Assembly (NCBI GenBank): GCA_018398765.1
Contig: JAHBMJ010000665.1
Coordinates: forward strand, 56,905 to 120,904
Reading direction: 5' to 3'
Length of the DNA: 64,000 nucleotides
Origin: Chromera velia
Taxonomy: Eukaryota > Sar > Chromeraceae
Positions 1 through 14,977 of this stretch are shown here, piece after piece; positions within the stretch are counted from its first letter, which is position 1, and each line of letters begins with the position of its first letter. Position numbers and translations under genes: made by a program. Under the pieces are notes generated by a model, which was given only the letters and a program-made list of their open reading frames with translations, was not told the DNA's origin and did not search any database.

Positions 1-919
1 GGGTTACTCGACGCGGCCTCTGTTCGTTTTCTTTCTCTTGTTTTGGCCTCGTGCTACAGCAATTTATCAGTCTGGTGTACATGTCCAAAGGGAAAGTTGC
101 CATACCGTTTTCACGGACACACGTACATTGAGTTTGTTGGACACTTTGTGACTGACGCCGCGTTGCCCGTTCCGCATCCACTGTTTGTCCAGTGTTTTGT
201 AGTGATCGAGGCCTCAATGGAGCTCACGAAGAAAGTCTTTTGATCTATCTGAAGAGAGGCACTTGTTGTCTATCCTACCCTCAGATTTGCTTGACTTTTT
301 CCCATTGTTCTGGGTTCCTGTTCACTTGCTTGCAGCCGGGCACACACTCGACTGGCGATTTTACAATTGGTATTCGCCTTGCACACCGCTGTCAGTGAAG
401 TCATTCGGGGAAGGGGAGGTCAGAGAGCTTGGGTGAGCGAGAGCCGTGATGGTCTTGCTTGCATGGTCGGGAAGAAACGGCAGCTGCAGGACGGGACGCG
501 GGGTATGCATCGAATCTGTGTGCAGGATGCAAATGCAAATGTAGCCATTTTGATGAAGTGTCCGTAGAGCTTTTCAAGTTCATTTCAACACAGCTCCCTT
601 TTTGTGGGCCCCGAACGTCATCGTGGGGCTCAAAGAATCTGTCTGTGAGCTGTCTGTTGTTCCCTTCCTGGTACTTGATGAGTTTCATTTGCTCTGTATC
701 AATGTGGACCTCAAGAAATAGGCTCGGGGCACTTGAACTTTCGATTCATGAACAAACTTTCCCATTCAGCAGACTGCATTCTCAACTGATCTTCATTTGT
801 GTGTGTGTGTGTGTGTGTGTCTGTGCATGTCTGAGGCAGGACATGTCATATCATGGCGTCGTGCAGTATTTTTTTCTTCGGCATGTATCTGCTTGTATGC
901 ATGTCTTGTGAATCCGCAG
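1..919. other. Unassigned 5' region of the ankyrin/beta-helix gene
   Basis: No exon could be placed with confidence. The first exon I can phase begins at an acceptor near 920 and has no in-frame ATG, so upstream exon(s) and the promoter of the plus-strand gene probably lie here or left of the window. Short open frames exist (for example around 459-780 plus), but none shows a recognisable domain. A (TG)n array lies at about 797-823. Confidence 0.4.
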
Positions 920-3821
920 AAAGCTTGCAGTGGGTGGCTCGGAGCGTGTTTTGGAGGCTGTGCTTGGGACGGCAAGCGACAAGTCGAAAAAAGAGGCGGC
1001 AGGGAGGCGAAGAGTCACGGAGGGGGGCCTTCGAGAAGATTCAAACTTCTTCCAGGAAGGAGTGGGGCCAGGAAGTGACGAGGACCGCAAGAAGGGCCAA
1101 ATTCAAAAAAGTCCTTTCCCGGTCGACCAAATTGACTTTTACATGGACACAGTAAGTTTGTTGAGTGGAGAGTCTTGCTGATCTGCCCATCTTCTGCTGT
1201 TTTGTGAAATGACAGAGCGGTCTGTTTTTTTTCAGATGTTTTCTTCACTAGTCCGAACAGGTAGGCAGCAAAGCATGACAATGGGTGCATTCAAGTTCCG
1301 CCTTTGGCTAAAATGAAAATGCTTATCGGAGAGTTTATTCTTGTTTTCCAAACTCATGCCACCATTTGAAGTGAACGCAACTATTCCTAGCTGGACATCC
1401 ACCACCAGCTCTCTGTGTGCAAAGTGAATGAATGAATGAATGAATGAATGAATGAATGAATGACAATGCAGCACTACATCAACATGTCCAGCCCTCTCCT
1501 TCTCCAAACAAGCTGCCGGACCTGCATCCACTACCTCTTCACGAGAGATGAGAAGGAAGGCGACGACTGGATGTACGTGGCACCCCTGAAGCCCCACCCA
1601 TTCGAGGCGGGATGGGGGGGCAGGTACACTGACACCTACGATATGTGCTCATGCGGAAGCATGCCGGCGCTTCACTGGGCTGTATACCGGTAGGTAATCC
1701 CTTCCTGCATGTCATGCAGGTTTGAGGTCGATTTTCTAGTCTGAGCATCTTTGCCTGCGTGCCTTCGAAGCGAATCGTGTGCCCCGACTGAAGATTCAGA
1801 CAATGCTCATATTGTGTGTCCGAATTCGCCCATACTCTCATGAATGATCGTTCGCGAAGGCTATCATTGAGTAATGAACCCACCCGTGCAATACAGCCAT
1901 GCAAGGAATCAATTTCAGTGGACCTGATGTTATCGCCTTACATGCTTGTCTCCAATTCCAATCAGTGAAGAGCGAGATGGAGAGATGACGACGGATTCTA
2001 AATTTCATATGTATGTGGTGCAGCGGGAAAGTGCCGGCTGTGCGTCTCCTCCTGCGTTACGGAGCCAACCCCTTTCAACTGGATTCCGACGGGCGTTCCG
2101 TTCTTCACTGGATGGATTTCTCGATGGGAATGGAGGTTCATCTCGGTTGCATGCATGGCTGTTCGTTGGCTAGTTGGCTGGACGCTTCACGTTCTTCAGG
2201 TTCTTTTCCCTCCTGGAAGTTGCCACGCGTGATGGGCTGTGCTTTTCTGCGTTTTTGCTGCATGAGGCATTGAGTGACGCGTTTCTAACAGGTTTGGGTT
2301 CCACGATCGTCGAAAATTCTGCCAGTGAATGAGTCATCAAAAAGGGCGATCGGCTATCATGACACTGAGAAATTTGACAAGGAACCAAAAGAACATGACG
2401 ATAGGGATCGGAGTTGGGCGCAGATTTGTCATCTTTTTCAATAATTTCTTTAGAAGTCTCGTCCAGATCCTCTCATGTCGTTTCTTCTTGTGTATCTGTG
2501 TGGGTCTGCGTGTGCAGCATGCGATCCGAAACTTGAACGCCTTGCTGAAAGAAAGTGCAACGACCTATGCCCTTCTCAAGGGTACCTCGACAGGCAAGGT
2601 AACAGGACGGCAGACAGAGGACAAAGAAAGTTCCTGCCGAAGAACGCAGCCTGGTGATCCATTCTGCTCCCCCCCAACGGATCCGCGGAATGTCTGGGAC
2701 CGCCAGCAGGCTTGGGCGGCCGCACAGGTGGCATTGACGGCAGCGGACGACCACGGAATGCGTCCTGGCTTCTACCTTCTTGTGATGAAGAGGTTAAGGG
2801 AACTGAAACAGACATCCAGTGCAGGATGGATCGCGAAGTGGAGAAAGTATATGCCTGACATGAAGTACGAGGACATCATGTTTCAGCAATTTGGCACCGT
2901 GTTGAGCATCAGCCTCGAGCCTCTCTTCAAGAGTTCCTACTTCAGCGAGGAGGACTATGTGGTGATGAAGATTGAGGCCCTGAGGGAGATCTACTCGGTC
3001 AATCTGGATAACTACAGGGACGCTGACGGGGTCAGTCGGTGTGTAGGTTTGATCAATGACATCAGCCATCACTGCTCTGGGATCAGGCAGGCAGGTAATC
3101 AGGTGGACTGAAGGCAGGCAGGCAGGCCGACAACCACCCCACTGAGGCAAAAAATGTTGCCGTTCTGATACAATCAAGTCTCCGTTCGGCTTTCTGCCGG
3201 CACCTCGTTTCATTCCATATCGCTGTTGCAGTATAACTGTGCATCGTTCTAAACTTTGCTTTTACTCTGTCACTGACAATGCTGCAAGCTCTCTCTAACT
3301 CAATCTTCCTTTCCATTGTAATCTTTTACTTTCTCGATCAAACCCATGGATCACTTTCCCTTAGCGACTCCCGTCTGCCCGTTCCTTGAAGCTGGGGATC
3401 AATCAAGAATTCTTCGATCTGCAGGCCAATGCGCTAATGTACGCGGCAGCAGCGGGATACAGCAGGGCCATCAGCGTGATCTACACAGAAGCACAGGCTG
3501 CGCAGAAATGCATTAAGTGCAGTCGACTGGTCGGACAGGCGGAGGACGAGTACGACCTGCTTGAAGGGTCCCTGCCGATCCATCTTCTAGCGTACAAAAG
3601 CAGAGAGCTTCCAGAGGTACGTCATTCTCCTTCTCTTCCTCTCTCTTTCTTTTTGCACTTTCAACTGTTCTTTCTTTCTTGTTTTCTCTTTTCCTTCTAG
3701 CCCACTTTCATCCCTACTTCCGTCGTGCTGCGACACCTCCCCACTTCCCTCCGACCTTCCTTCTGTCTCTTCTCTCTGTTTTCTTTCGTTCGTTCGTTCG
3801 TTCGTTCGTTCTTTCTTTCTT

Positions 3822-3862
<41 letters not shown>

Positions 3863-5436
3863 TTCTTCTCTTTTAGTCTCTCTGTGTTATCTCTATTCTC
3901 TTTCTTCCTTTTCTCCAGCTGTCTTCCCCGATCCCCTTAGCAGTCGGTGCTCTTCCGTTTGGTCAGCACGGCTTTCCTTTCCCTCCCCCCCTTCCCTTCT
4001 CTCTTTCCAATGGATGATCGAATCAATCGAGTCAATCGAGGAGGCAAGCATGCATGGGGAGGATCGAGTGGAGTGACCCTTTTACCGGGACGTCGACTCG
4101 ATTCTTTTATCGGTGCATGCAGTCAACCATCACCGCACTGCAAGCCTTTGCTTCTTACTCCGGCTCTTCCGCTCATCTGATGATACCCAACGACAAAGGA
4201 CTCACGCCCTTTCAGCTGGTTGCCTTCTTTACCGGCAACTCGGACCCCTTCTCGGTCTGTCGGTTGGTCGGTTAGGCTCTCTTTGTCTGAGAAGCGTGCC
4301 GCAGGCTTCTTCCCGTGCTCGTTTGTCTGCATATGCATGCGCCCAACTTTCCGCAACTTTTCGTCTCCGAATTCTAATACTTTTCGTTTCATCTCGTTTG
4401 CCCGGTCCCGTTCTTTTTTGTTTTCAACTTCTTGACTGCCAGTCGCACGCATGCACTTGACTGACCGAGCAGACTGACTTTCTCATTCTGTCTGCTTCTG
4501 CACCTCTCTGCCATTGTCCCTTCTTCTGTCAGGAAGGCAAGCTGAGACCCAGCTGGTCAGACAAACACCTGCATGGTGAAGCTTCAGGAACTCGGGTGTA
4601 CTAATGCTCACAATTTGTTCGCTTGTGTCCGTCTGTCTCGTCTCTCGCTTGTCTCTGTCATGATTCTTCTGCAGGCGGTTCTTCGTCTGGTGAGTGCAAA
4701 CAACGACGCCAGTCTCCCAACGGATTTCTCGGAGACCGAATCAGATCGAGAGGATCTCCTGAAGGCCCTTTTCTCACGGGTTCTAGAGGACTGCTTGCGC
4801 ATTAAGGTGGGAGAATGAAAACTTCGGTATGATCTCAAAATAATATGATGTGCAACCACTGCATCAATAAATACGGGGTCAAACAGACAACCATTCAACC
4901 TTTCTTCAAAGGCGATGACGACACATCCTTTCCTTTTGTCTTCCTTCCTTCTCTGACTCATTTCTTTGTGCTCTGGAAGTGATCCGGTTGCATTAAATCG
5001 CTTTCCTTGCGTTTCATTTCGTGCAGATGACTCCAGTGGGACAGGGCTGGAGTCCGGTGCAGGGCTGGAAGTCTCGAGAGGAAATTAAGAAGCAAGCTCG
5101 GCACCGGCTCACTGCCGACATAGCGCTGACGACGGACATCGAACAGACGACCCTCTGGGTGGGTGGGTGGGTGGGCGGGTGCCAGAAAAATCAAAACTTT
5201 CAGCTGACTTATTGTGTGTCGTGAGCTCGTGGATATTGGAGGGGGCTGGAGAGGGTGTATTTTTCTGTCCTTAGTGATCAAGGAGGAAGGAGACGAACGG
5301 ATGAGCTCTTCGTTTGAGGTGCAAACGATGGCTTTTTTTCTTTTTGTCTGATGAGCTGCATCAACCCATGTGTATGGAGGTGTGCGATTCGCTGCGTAGG
5401 AACTGTGTGCTTGTCCGAGTGAGTACGGTTTCATGC

Positions 5437-5468
<32 letters not shown>

Positions 5469-5529
5469 GACTGTCTTTCTGTCAAAAGAAAAAAGAAAGA
5501 AAGAAGTGGAAAAGAAGTCATATAGTCTG

Positions 5530-5561
<32 letters not shown>

Positions 5562-7498
5562 GTGTTTGTTTGTGCGCAGAAGATGATGTCGATGCTGATT
5601 GCGTTGGGAGCTGAACTTTCGCGAGAGACATGGGAATTTCTTGAGGACTCCGACAAAGATTTGGAGAATAAGAGCGACCTGGAGCCGGACTTTGCAGCTG
5701 GTCGTCTCTTTTGGCCTCTCCGGAACCGTCTCTTTCTTCAACACACTCACCAAAGGGCTGCAGGATTGACTGGAGAACCAAATCTTGCCCCGCTAAAGTC
5801 CCTTAGACCTTGGAAAGACCCACAAGCAAAGAAGTACGACGTTGAGGGAGAACACAGAGATGAGTACGCTAGAGGTCTCTTGCAGGAGGCGGAGCAGCAA
5901 AAATCAGACTCTGCCTCTGCCGATGATGATGCAGAGAGGGAAGGCGGAGAAGACAACGAAGAAGGGGTAGAAGAAAAGTCAAGCAATTCGAATCATCCTC
6001 ATGAAGAAGAGTCTCTTCACCATGAACATTCCCCTCTGTTGCCATCTTTCCTCTTCAGAGATGCGGATGTTGACGAGGGTGCGCTGACAGAGGGAGACTG
6101 GATCAGACTGGAGGTTGTGTCCAGAGAGGAGAGAGACCATCTTCGACCAGACGCAAAGGAAAGACACTCGTGCATCGACCTCCTGGATTCGGGAGAACAC
6201 ACAGACTTCCACAGCACAGGCTGGCCACGCGACGTCTATTCCGATACAGAACCTGTAGTGTCAGTGTTAAACTTTGTGTGTGAGAGTCGGAATGAACATT
6301 GACAGACACTTTCTTATTGAAAGGAATTCCTGAAAGTGTGAGCTGGTTTCGCTCGACGCTGATCCTGAGATGAGAGACGAGAGTCAAAGACCTCTTCGGT
6401 CTCATTGACTCGATTTGGTTGATTCCCACGACGCCTTCATTTGCTTCTCTTTTTTCCCTCTCTGCTTCTCACTCATACTCTCCGAAAACTGTACCTCTTT
6501 CTGTTTTTCTGTATTGCGCAGCTGGCACCGATTGGGTCGCCATCTTTTGCCAAGGGTTTATTGCGTGCATTCTTTGGCAGCTTTCTCATGTCGACCTGTC
6601 TGGTCGCAAAATTTCAAAAGCGACCCAGTGTGCCCTGCAGAATTCTCTGTCACCCAATCACAGTCAATCCAGATGTCTCAAGATGTCTGCCTTCTGTTTC
6701 CCGTGCGGTCTGCAGAGCCTGCAATCTCTGGAGCGCCCTCTCCCTCTGCATTTCACATCCCAACCAGGTCACAAAGGAGGGTTCTCTGCAGAACGCGCGC
6801 AAGTGCGCAATTTTACTTCGACCATTGCCGGATGGCCTTTCAGACTTTGGGAGGCCCACGTTCGACCTCTGTGCGTTGAAGATCTGGATGCCGAAACGAA
6901 AAGTGGGTGAGCAAGCAGGAGCCTCCGGTTTACGTCGAAGACACATCCACATCCGCCCCAAGGACTCTCCTTTGTCGGCTGAGCGACGGCCTGTCTTGAC
7001 GTGTTTGTCCAAAGAAGCTACATCGACGGAGAAAAGAGGGAGTCTGACACAGGGGGCGGAACGGAAGATGAAAGAGGAGATAGCAAAGTGGAGGGAGGGG
7101 ATGCAAGAAGAGTCGCGTGAGTTCGCAAAAGCCCGACTTCCTTTTGTGATAGAAGGTGCCAGAGGAACGTTTGCTCTTCCACGGCCTGTGTGGGAGTCTG
7201 AGTCCCTGTCTCAGTCTTTTCTATCTGAAGAAGACCGAGAAAAGGAAGGAAACGAGATCCGTCATGAGAGTGAGGCGGCGCTACATCCATCACCAGACTC
7301 AAACACAGCACTTTCCCAACAGAATCCCTCCCCTTCTCCCTCTTCGTCTGGATCGAGAAAAGGCCATTACGTGGACCTTCAGGATCGGAAGACGTGGCTT
7401 TCCGTGCTTTGGATAAAGGACTCTCGACTGATTCTCTCGGACTTGGAGGTCTGCTCTGTGCGTGCATCAGCTTCTCTTTCTGGAAATTTGTGTTATGA

Positions 7499-7529
<31 letters not shown>

Positions 7530-8262
7530 TCCTTCTTTCTGTCTTTGCTTGTCTGCCTCTCGGGTCCAGCAAATCGATGTCACTTCACCGATTAGAAATC
7601 ACCCGATTGCGCAAAATCGAAAGGGGGTGGGTCCCTTGATTTCTTTCTTCAACAAATTCTCCATGCCATCCTGAGGGAAAGCAAAAGCCGACGAAAACAA
7701 TATCAATGTGTGCCAAAAGAGAGGTGCGAGGGGTACTCATGAGAGAACCGTCAAAAGAAACAGACGACAAGTTGAAACGAAGATACGAAGAATGTGTGTA
7801 AAAAACTAGCGTCTCCTGCATCTGACTGTCCGCAGATCCGTGGTGCTCCAACTTTCTGCGTCCTCGCTGTTGATTCCCAGGTGATCGTCCTCAATTCTAT
7901 TGTACGAAAATGCGGGGCTGCAACCTTTGACAGCGGTTTTATGGGTTTTGCCCAAGATGCGCAGAAACGTCTCTATTTGTTTGAGATGGGCGAGAAGGCT
8001 CCGAGAGTCGACACTCGCCTACCAAAGAGGTATCGTCGTCAGAACTTCAACATGTCATGGGAGGGTCAGAGAATGACGGGCTCTGGCCTACTCCTCTTAC
8101 ACCAGAGAAGCGGGTTCTCGAGCCACCTGATTCAGGGCAGCGTGTTCGAGGACAACTCCAGCAGCATCTCGGGAGGAGCCATACAACTCTGTGTGGACAG
8201 AAGCGCGGCCATGTCGAAAGGATCCGGAATTCAGATCTCTGGTCAGACTCGCCCGTCTGCCC

Positions 8263-8338
<76 letters not shown>

Positions 8339-11300
8339 GCCCGTCTGTCTGTCTGTCTGTCTGTCTGTCTGTATGCTATCTGTACATATTCGTCTATGTA
8401 TCCGTTGTATTCGATTGTTTTCGATGCTTTATCACGCTGTCTGTCGTCTTTCCCCCCTACACTTGCTCCGTTTGTTGGTTCCCCCACACGGAAAACTTCT
8501 CGCTTTGTTTTCAATAAAGCCGATGCTGCGTCCATACAGCTTTTCCCTTCTTACTTGGCAGTGTGTTGCTAAAAGATCGGCTGTATTTGTCTGACGCATC
8601 GATGCAAATTGTCCGTGTCAGTGGCCTGCCAATTCATTACTCTAATCTACAAAGGCTCCTTCCTTTCTGTCCGGTTTTCATTCCGTGGCCCATCTTATGC
8701 CTTCATTCATTCAGGCTCGAAGTTTGTTCGAAACCGCGCAAGGATCAAGGGCGGCGCAATCGCAGCCACGCACCGGGCAGAGAGTCAAGAGTTCTTGATG
8801 CTCGTGACCGACTCTCAATTTGAAGAAAATCTGGTCAGTAAGTCCGTCGGTCAGTAATCGCTTACTTGGTCAACAGAGTGACATTCCGTCAGTCAGACAA
8901 GCAGACTGAGAGACAGGCTGAGAGATAGAGAAACAAAGAGAGTGAGAGAGACAGACAGAAAGACAGACAGAAAGACAGACAGACAGACAGACAGACAGAC
9001 AGGCAGGCAGACGGATTGAGAGACAGAGAAACGGATAGGCAGAGAGTCATTTAGTCAGATGCTCCGATTCAGTCAGTGAGTTAGTCAGTCAGTAAGCCAA
9101 ATGAAGAGTATCCGCAAGTCAATGTTGGCGGAAGGCGAAAGCGTTGTAAGGGGCAAGAGAATAAGTGGATCCACTGGCAGGCTACCGGGCTGGCCGTCGC
9201 CTCCACATATGTGTGTATGAGTGATTTCGGATGTGAGTGCCCACGCGCGCGCGTGTATATGTGTGCGTGTACGCAAACATGTGTGCCTGCGTGTGTACGG
9301 GTCTGTGTATGGTTGTGTGTGTATGTGCGTGATCACTATTTGTGCGTCGGATCCGGCATGCATGCTTGAGTGTTTGCGTGTGTGCTTGCCAGTCCGCCTG
9401 ACGGCACTTCATAAATGTTTTTCCCTTTCCTACTCCCCGTTTTATCTCTCCTCCTCCTCCCCCCATATCAATGCAGGCGTTCTCGAACGAGGATCACTTC
9501 ATGAGAGTCGCCTCGGTATTCAACGAGACTGCTAACACGATTCTTGTCAGCAAGGCCGCAGAAGAGGCGGGAGACTTCCCCACCGTGCTTGACACGGTCG
9601 TGCTCGCAGTGCAAAGCAGGGGAAGACAGGTGCCAACAGCGAGTGGTGGGGCCGTCCGAATTCTGGCGGTTTCCGTATCTTCAAAGGTCGGGTCTCCTGA
9701 AATACTGCAGTTCTGAAAAGTTAGAATCTGCGCCATACGATTAGAGTGATATCGCAAATACTTTGTTTGGGAGGACGGGATGAAAAGAGTGCTTTTTATA
9801 CGAGAATAGACAAGATAGGAAATGAATCCCCGAAATGTGCGGGATCAGCCAATGGCTGAATAGGGTTTCCGTCTGTTCACAAAGTTGGGAAATAAAACAA
9901 ACACCGCACCAAACACAGTCAAGCTACAAGGGAAAGCTTCCAGGCAGCGCGAGAATTACTGGCTTGGCTTCCTGAATTTCTTCTGGGATCCATCCCCTGT
10001 AAAAAACCCTTTGAGGTCATATTCAGCGTGTTTTTCTGCATGTCTGTATATCTGTCTATCTACCTATCTGCGTGTCTGTCTGTCTGTCTGTCTGTCTCTG
10101 TTTCTCCTTTCGTTTATCTATGCATATGTGTGTGGTAGCCATGTCTTTTTGCCTTTCTTCGCTTCTCTCTCCTGCTCACACACTCTCTTTCTTCCTTGGC
10201 GTTCTTCTTTACATGGGTTTTCAGTTGACTTTCCATCCTCTTTTTGTGTCACTGGTGGGCACTTGGGCTTCGTCTTGCTCTTATGGAGTCTGCTGCACTG
10301 TTTCCATCCCCTGCATGCAGCCCGTGGAGGGACTTCTTCATGGGCCCGGGAACGAGAGGGCCGCACGAATCCATACAATGCACGCGGTGTTTCGCAATTG
10401 TCTTTTCAGGTCGGCCAATGGACCTGCTTAATATCTGTGGCCATGAATTCAGGACTTCTTTCTCTCTGTCTATCTGCTTGTGCCTTTTGAATTGCCGACT
10501 ATCCGACTTTCGCCTGCAGGATCTGCACGACAATACGTATCACTTTTTGGATACGTGACTCTGCTTTTGTGTGCAGACAAAACCGAGCGACGGACTGGGG
10601 GGGCGCGCTGACGAGCTACGGTGCCGCCCTGCGCGTTGAGGGCTGCGATTTCAAAAAGAATCTGGTTGTGGGCGTGTCTGCGTCCTCGACTGCCGATGCA
10701 GGTGCCATCAGCGCGTCGCTTCCAAAGGACTTGAACGGAAGGACCCGGACCTCTGCAATTTTGAAAGACTCTCTGTTCGAGGACAACAGACTCGAGTGCA
10801 CCAAGGACGGACTTGCAGTCGAGCAAGTCGTCATCGCTGAATATGGTTGGTATGTGGGTCAGCTTCAAAGCCCGGAAGGAATGGGGTTTCCAACGAACAG
10901 GGGTGCCCGGGTCATTCAAAACACACAAGCGGAAGTTCCAAGAACAGAGCAGCGACTTTTTTTTCGTTGCCTCCTCCAACGCTCCCTTCCTCCCTTCCTC
11001 CCTTCCTTCCTTCGTTCGTTCCTCGCGCTCTGCATGCCCTCTTGGCTTTACGCTCAGACTTGAATTTCAATTTTCCGTTTTTCCCGTTCTTTTTTTGAAT
11101 TTATTTGCTTGCAGCAAACCTGACTGTTCAAAATACAACAATCCGGCAGTCTGAGGGGGGGGTGTATGGATCCACCAGGCTGGCACAAATTGTGGTCAGC
11201 AGCCAGCTTTTCTTTCTCTGTTTTGCATGATGCATGAAATCGAAAGGAGTTTGTCGATCTATCGATCTGCCTGTCAATCGACAAGTCCATCGAGAAGAAA

Positions 11301-14300
11301 AAAGAAAAAAAAAGTCCTTTTTTCTTTTTTTTTTCCTTTTTTTTTCTTTTTTCTTTGTGTCAATCGACAAGTCCATCGAGATACCTGGGCCGGGTGGGGT
11401 GATGATCTTGCTGGCGTTTTGCGAACAGATTTCGAGTCGTTTTCTTCGATTCGAATTTCTGTAGAATGAAAGTCACCTCTCATGATGTTGTATAATCATG
11501 GTCCGGTTCGGATGCGGATGCTTGACCTTGGGGTCAAAGCGGGCGCGTGACGTTCGGTTTTTGCCCCAATGATGTGCATTTAAAAGACTCGAGACTGCTT
11601 GTGCATACCTTCGTGGTCCGTTGCTGAAGAGAAGAAAGGAGCCTTTGATACGAGCTAGTCCTCTATAAATGATAATAAAGGTTTTTGCTGGTAGAAGGCC
11701 ACCTTGTTGGGCTCGGTGAATCCATTCGCCTCTGAAGTCTCTTTCCTAGTCTCTGCAGGTGACCGAGTAGCCTAATCTGAGCGGAATCAATTCCGTTTCC
11801 GATACCTTCCTCCTCGCTGTATTTTGTGTTTTGCAGACAATTGATGACAAAGGCGTATCGGCCGGAGGACTAATCACAGAATGTGCAAGCGGATCTCGGG
11901 CTGTCCACAAATTGCAACACACGAGTAGCAGCCAGTCGTCAGTCCCAGAAGCAGACTCTCTGTCTGTTGCAACATCACTGTGATTAAGATCAAATTCATT
12001 GGCGCTTTCCGCTCACTCCCTCAGGAGTGAAGCGAAGCTGCTGTTTCTCCACTCCGCTTTTCTCACTTACCCTAGCTGTCAAGCAAATCAACGGACAATG
12101 CGAACGATTCACTCGTAAACGTCGAGAAGTGCACTGGTCTCTATCATCAAATTTGAATTTGCACGAATGCACCGATGGATCCCTGACTTTTCTTTATCGT
12201 CTGCTCTTTGTTTGAGCAGCTGACTAGCCTACTGGGGCGCCTGCCTTTCTGTTTTTCTTGGTCTAGCTTTACGATTGAATAAATGACCTTGCAGGTTTAC
12301 CAGCTACTGCAGCGAGTGTGCCCCTCCCCTGTTCCTCCTTCAGGGGGGCAAAGCTCAGGAATTCTCCTCAAAGGGTTGGTCTGTGACTTCTTGGTAGGCT
12401 AGAGAGAGAGAGGCAGGGAGAGAAAGAGACAGAGCCAGAGCGAGAGGCAGACTGTCTGTTTCCGTTGATGGCAGGACTGTATGAATGGACGAAAAGAAAT
12501 AGCCAAAAAAGGTGTGCTCAAATCGGACGTTGGCACTTATTAGGTTCCCATTTCATTTATTGATGGAGTTCGATTATGGAGTCACATGCACGTTTGCGCT
12601 TGACCTTTTTTGCGCTTTAAGTCGATCCAGATGTATTCTTCATTTATATGCACAGAAAGGGTGGAGCAGGACAATTCCTTTGATGAACCCCTCCATTTTC
12701 TCTCTTCTTGTCTGATTGGATTGCAGGAGAAGAGAAAGATCTGGGGAATGACGTCGAAGGATGCAAAACCGAATGTCCAGCTGGAGTCTCATGCGAATTG
12801 GTTTGTCAAAATGATGGCACACTCGATTGAAGATTATGGATCTGTTTAATTTGGCGTGTTTCGGTTTTCTGTCTCTGCGCATGCACTGGCGTCTCAACCT
12901 ACTTGACAGAGAAGAAAAGTGGACCGATGCCGAAAGGGATAGAAAACAGGACAGATAGTCAATCCAGGCCATTAGCCCGCAAGGTGCACCGATAGAATCA
13001 AACAATATCGAATATGTCGCTTATTTTGCAGCCTTTTGGAACCACATGCAGTCTAGCTTCTGGTGCGGCTGATGTTTCGGATGTGCTTGCAAGTTCCGCA
13101 TTCATGCGCTTGACTTTAGCCAGCTTATTCTTGCAGAGAAAATTAAAAAAAAAAAAGGATCTGTATCAGCTTTGTTTTCTCCCCTTTGAGTTGAGCTTGC
13201 AGGGCGGGAACAGAGTCTTCGCCCTCCCAGGCTTCTACTGTGTCCACCTTCCCGAGAAGTCCGAGGAACCCTCTGGAGGCGTTGCCTGCAGGGAGTGTCC
13301 ACCAGACAGGTGTCTGCCTGAGAGGCAGCATGAGAGGGAGTGCAGACAGGAGATCGAAAAGCTGTCTTTCCAATCTCAGTCGTCTGCCCAGCTGACTCCA
13401 AATTTCGGCATGGGCAGTGGGAACGCACAGGAGTCCGTTCCTGCTGTGTCTCAAAAGCCAGGCTCAAGAACATCTCAAGGAGACATCGTTCACACAGCAG
13501 GGGAAGCTGGCTGGTCCTCTCCAGTCCTCTCTACTGAATTTACCGAGGGTGAACACATGGATGTGTGTCCCGGAAAGCTCACTGTTGGAGGATCATCTCC
13601 GTGTCCCGGTCAGCTCTGATCTTGACCTGCATCGATCTACGACCACAGAGGTTGACATTTTTTTTTCTGTGTGGCGTGTAGAATGTCTTCTAGTTTCGCA
13701 AATTTCTTGTGGCGCTGACTCGTTTGCTCGCTTGCATCGCAGCAAATGACCAGCACATATTCTCTCAAGAATCAGAATAATTTTTCAGAGTCAATCGATG
13801 TGGTATTGACCACAACCATGCTCAATCGCCATTGTGCATTCATGCATTCGTGCAGCCCATATGGAGGGAGTCCTCTGTGCGGAGTGCACCAAAGAGACTG
13901 CCTTCCTCACATTCCCCACCTCCCTCGGTCAGCAGACATCTTGATAACCTCGAGCTCTCTCATTCTCTGCTGTTTGCAGCCTGCCCATGTGCCTGTCTGT
14001 CAGCCCGTCAGACGGTCAATCTAGCTGTCCGCCCACACGGCCTGCTTATCTTTCTATCTGTCTGTCGCTGGGCATGCCTGTCTATCTGTCTTTGTATCTA
14101 TCTGTCTGTCTGTCTGTCCGTCTGTCTGTGTTTCTCTCTTCATCGCTGCGGTCATCTTTGTCTGAGCGCTCTCTCGATTGTTTGTACTTCTTGTGGCGAG
14201 TCAGTTGGAAATATCGGTGTGTATACTCTTCCTAATTCCTGTGACTCTCCGCTCCATTCCATTCCGTTCGATTATGCTCGTCCATTGGATGCATGCAGGC

Positions 14301-14940
14301 AAATTCCAATGCCACCCTCATTGCGGCAAGGAACTTGAGAACTACGACGTTGGTCTCTGGGTCTCTGTCTTGCTTCTCATCGCTGTCGTCCGCAATCTGG
14401 TTTTCGTCTTCACAGACGCAGCAGGAGTAGGGGTGGTCAAGTCGCTTTTCTTCTTCTCGAACGCTGTCATGCTCCTCAGACTGTCAGAGGGTCAACGCAG
14501 GTCTGTGCTCAGGAGGTTCGTTAGAAGCGTCGGGCTCTTCGTGAACCTCCAAGCGTCCGCCCCGCCTGGGGCTGATGAGGAGGTCAGAGAGGGAGGGGCA
14601 AGGGGATGAGAGACGAAAAGGAGGGTGATGGTTTAAGTTATGGTTTGCACTTCACTTCTCTCGACACTATTAGGAATATTCGGAACAAACGGTCCTCTTC
14701 TGATTCCATGATGAGAGTACATGAGTGCACTCAGTCGTCTGAATGGTCTTGTCTTGAGAGTACGTGCTGACCTTCTCTGTGATTTGTGCCTTCTGATTGC
14801 AGCTGAGTACAGTGCAGAGATGGATGGCGCTGTGCACTGGTCCCGGATTTTCGAGTTTTGGGGTTCTGACCTTCTCTCTCTGGACCGTCAGCCGCTTTCT
14901 CTCTCTTTGTTTCTCTTTGTTTCTCTTTCTTTGTCTTGAA

Positions 14941-14977
<37 letters not shown>

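Noticed and set aside
8047-8594. Long frames on both strands rich in Cys-Leu-Ser-Val or Asp-Arg-Gln-Thr
   Set aside because: The CTGT array is open in every frame. Real coding stops at the donor at 8242.
10520-10554. Candidate exon reading DLHDNTYHFLDT in the ankyrin/beta-helix gene
   Set aside because: It fits by phase, but the exon 10321-10409 also fits and gives a continuous beta-helix rung (HAVFRNCLFR then QNRATDWGGAL), so the latter was chosen.
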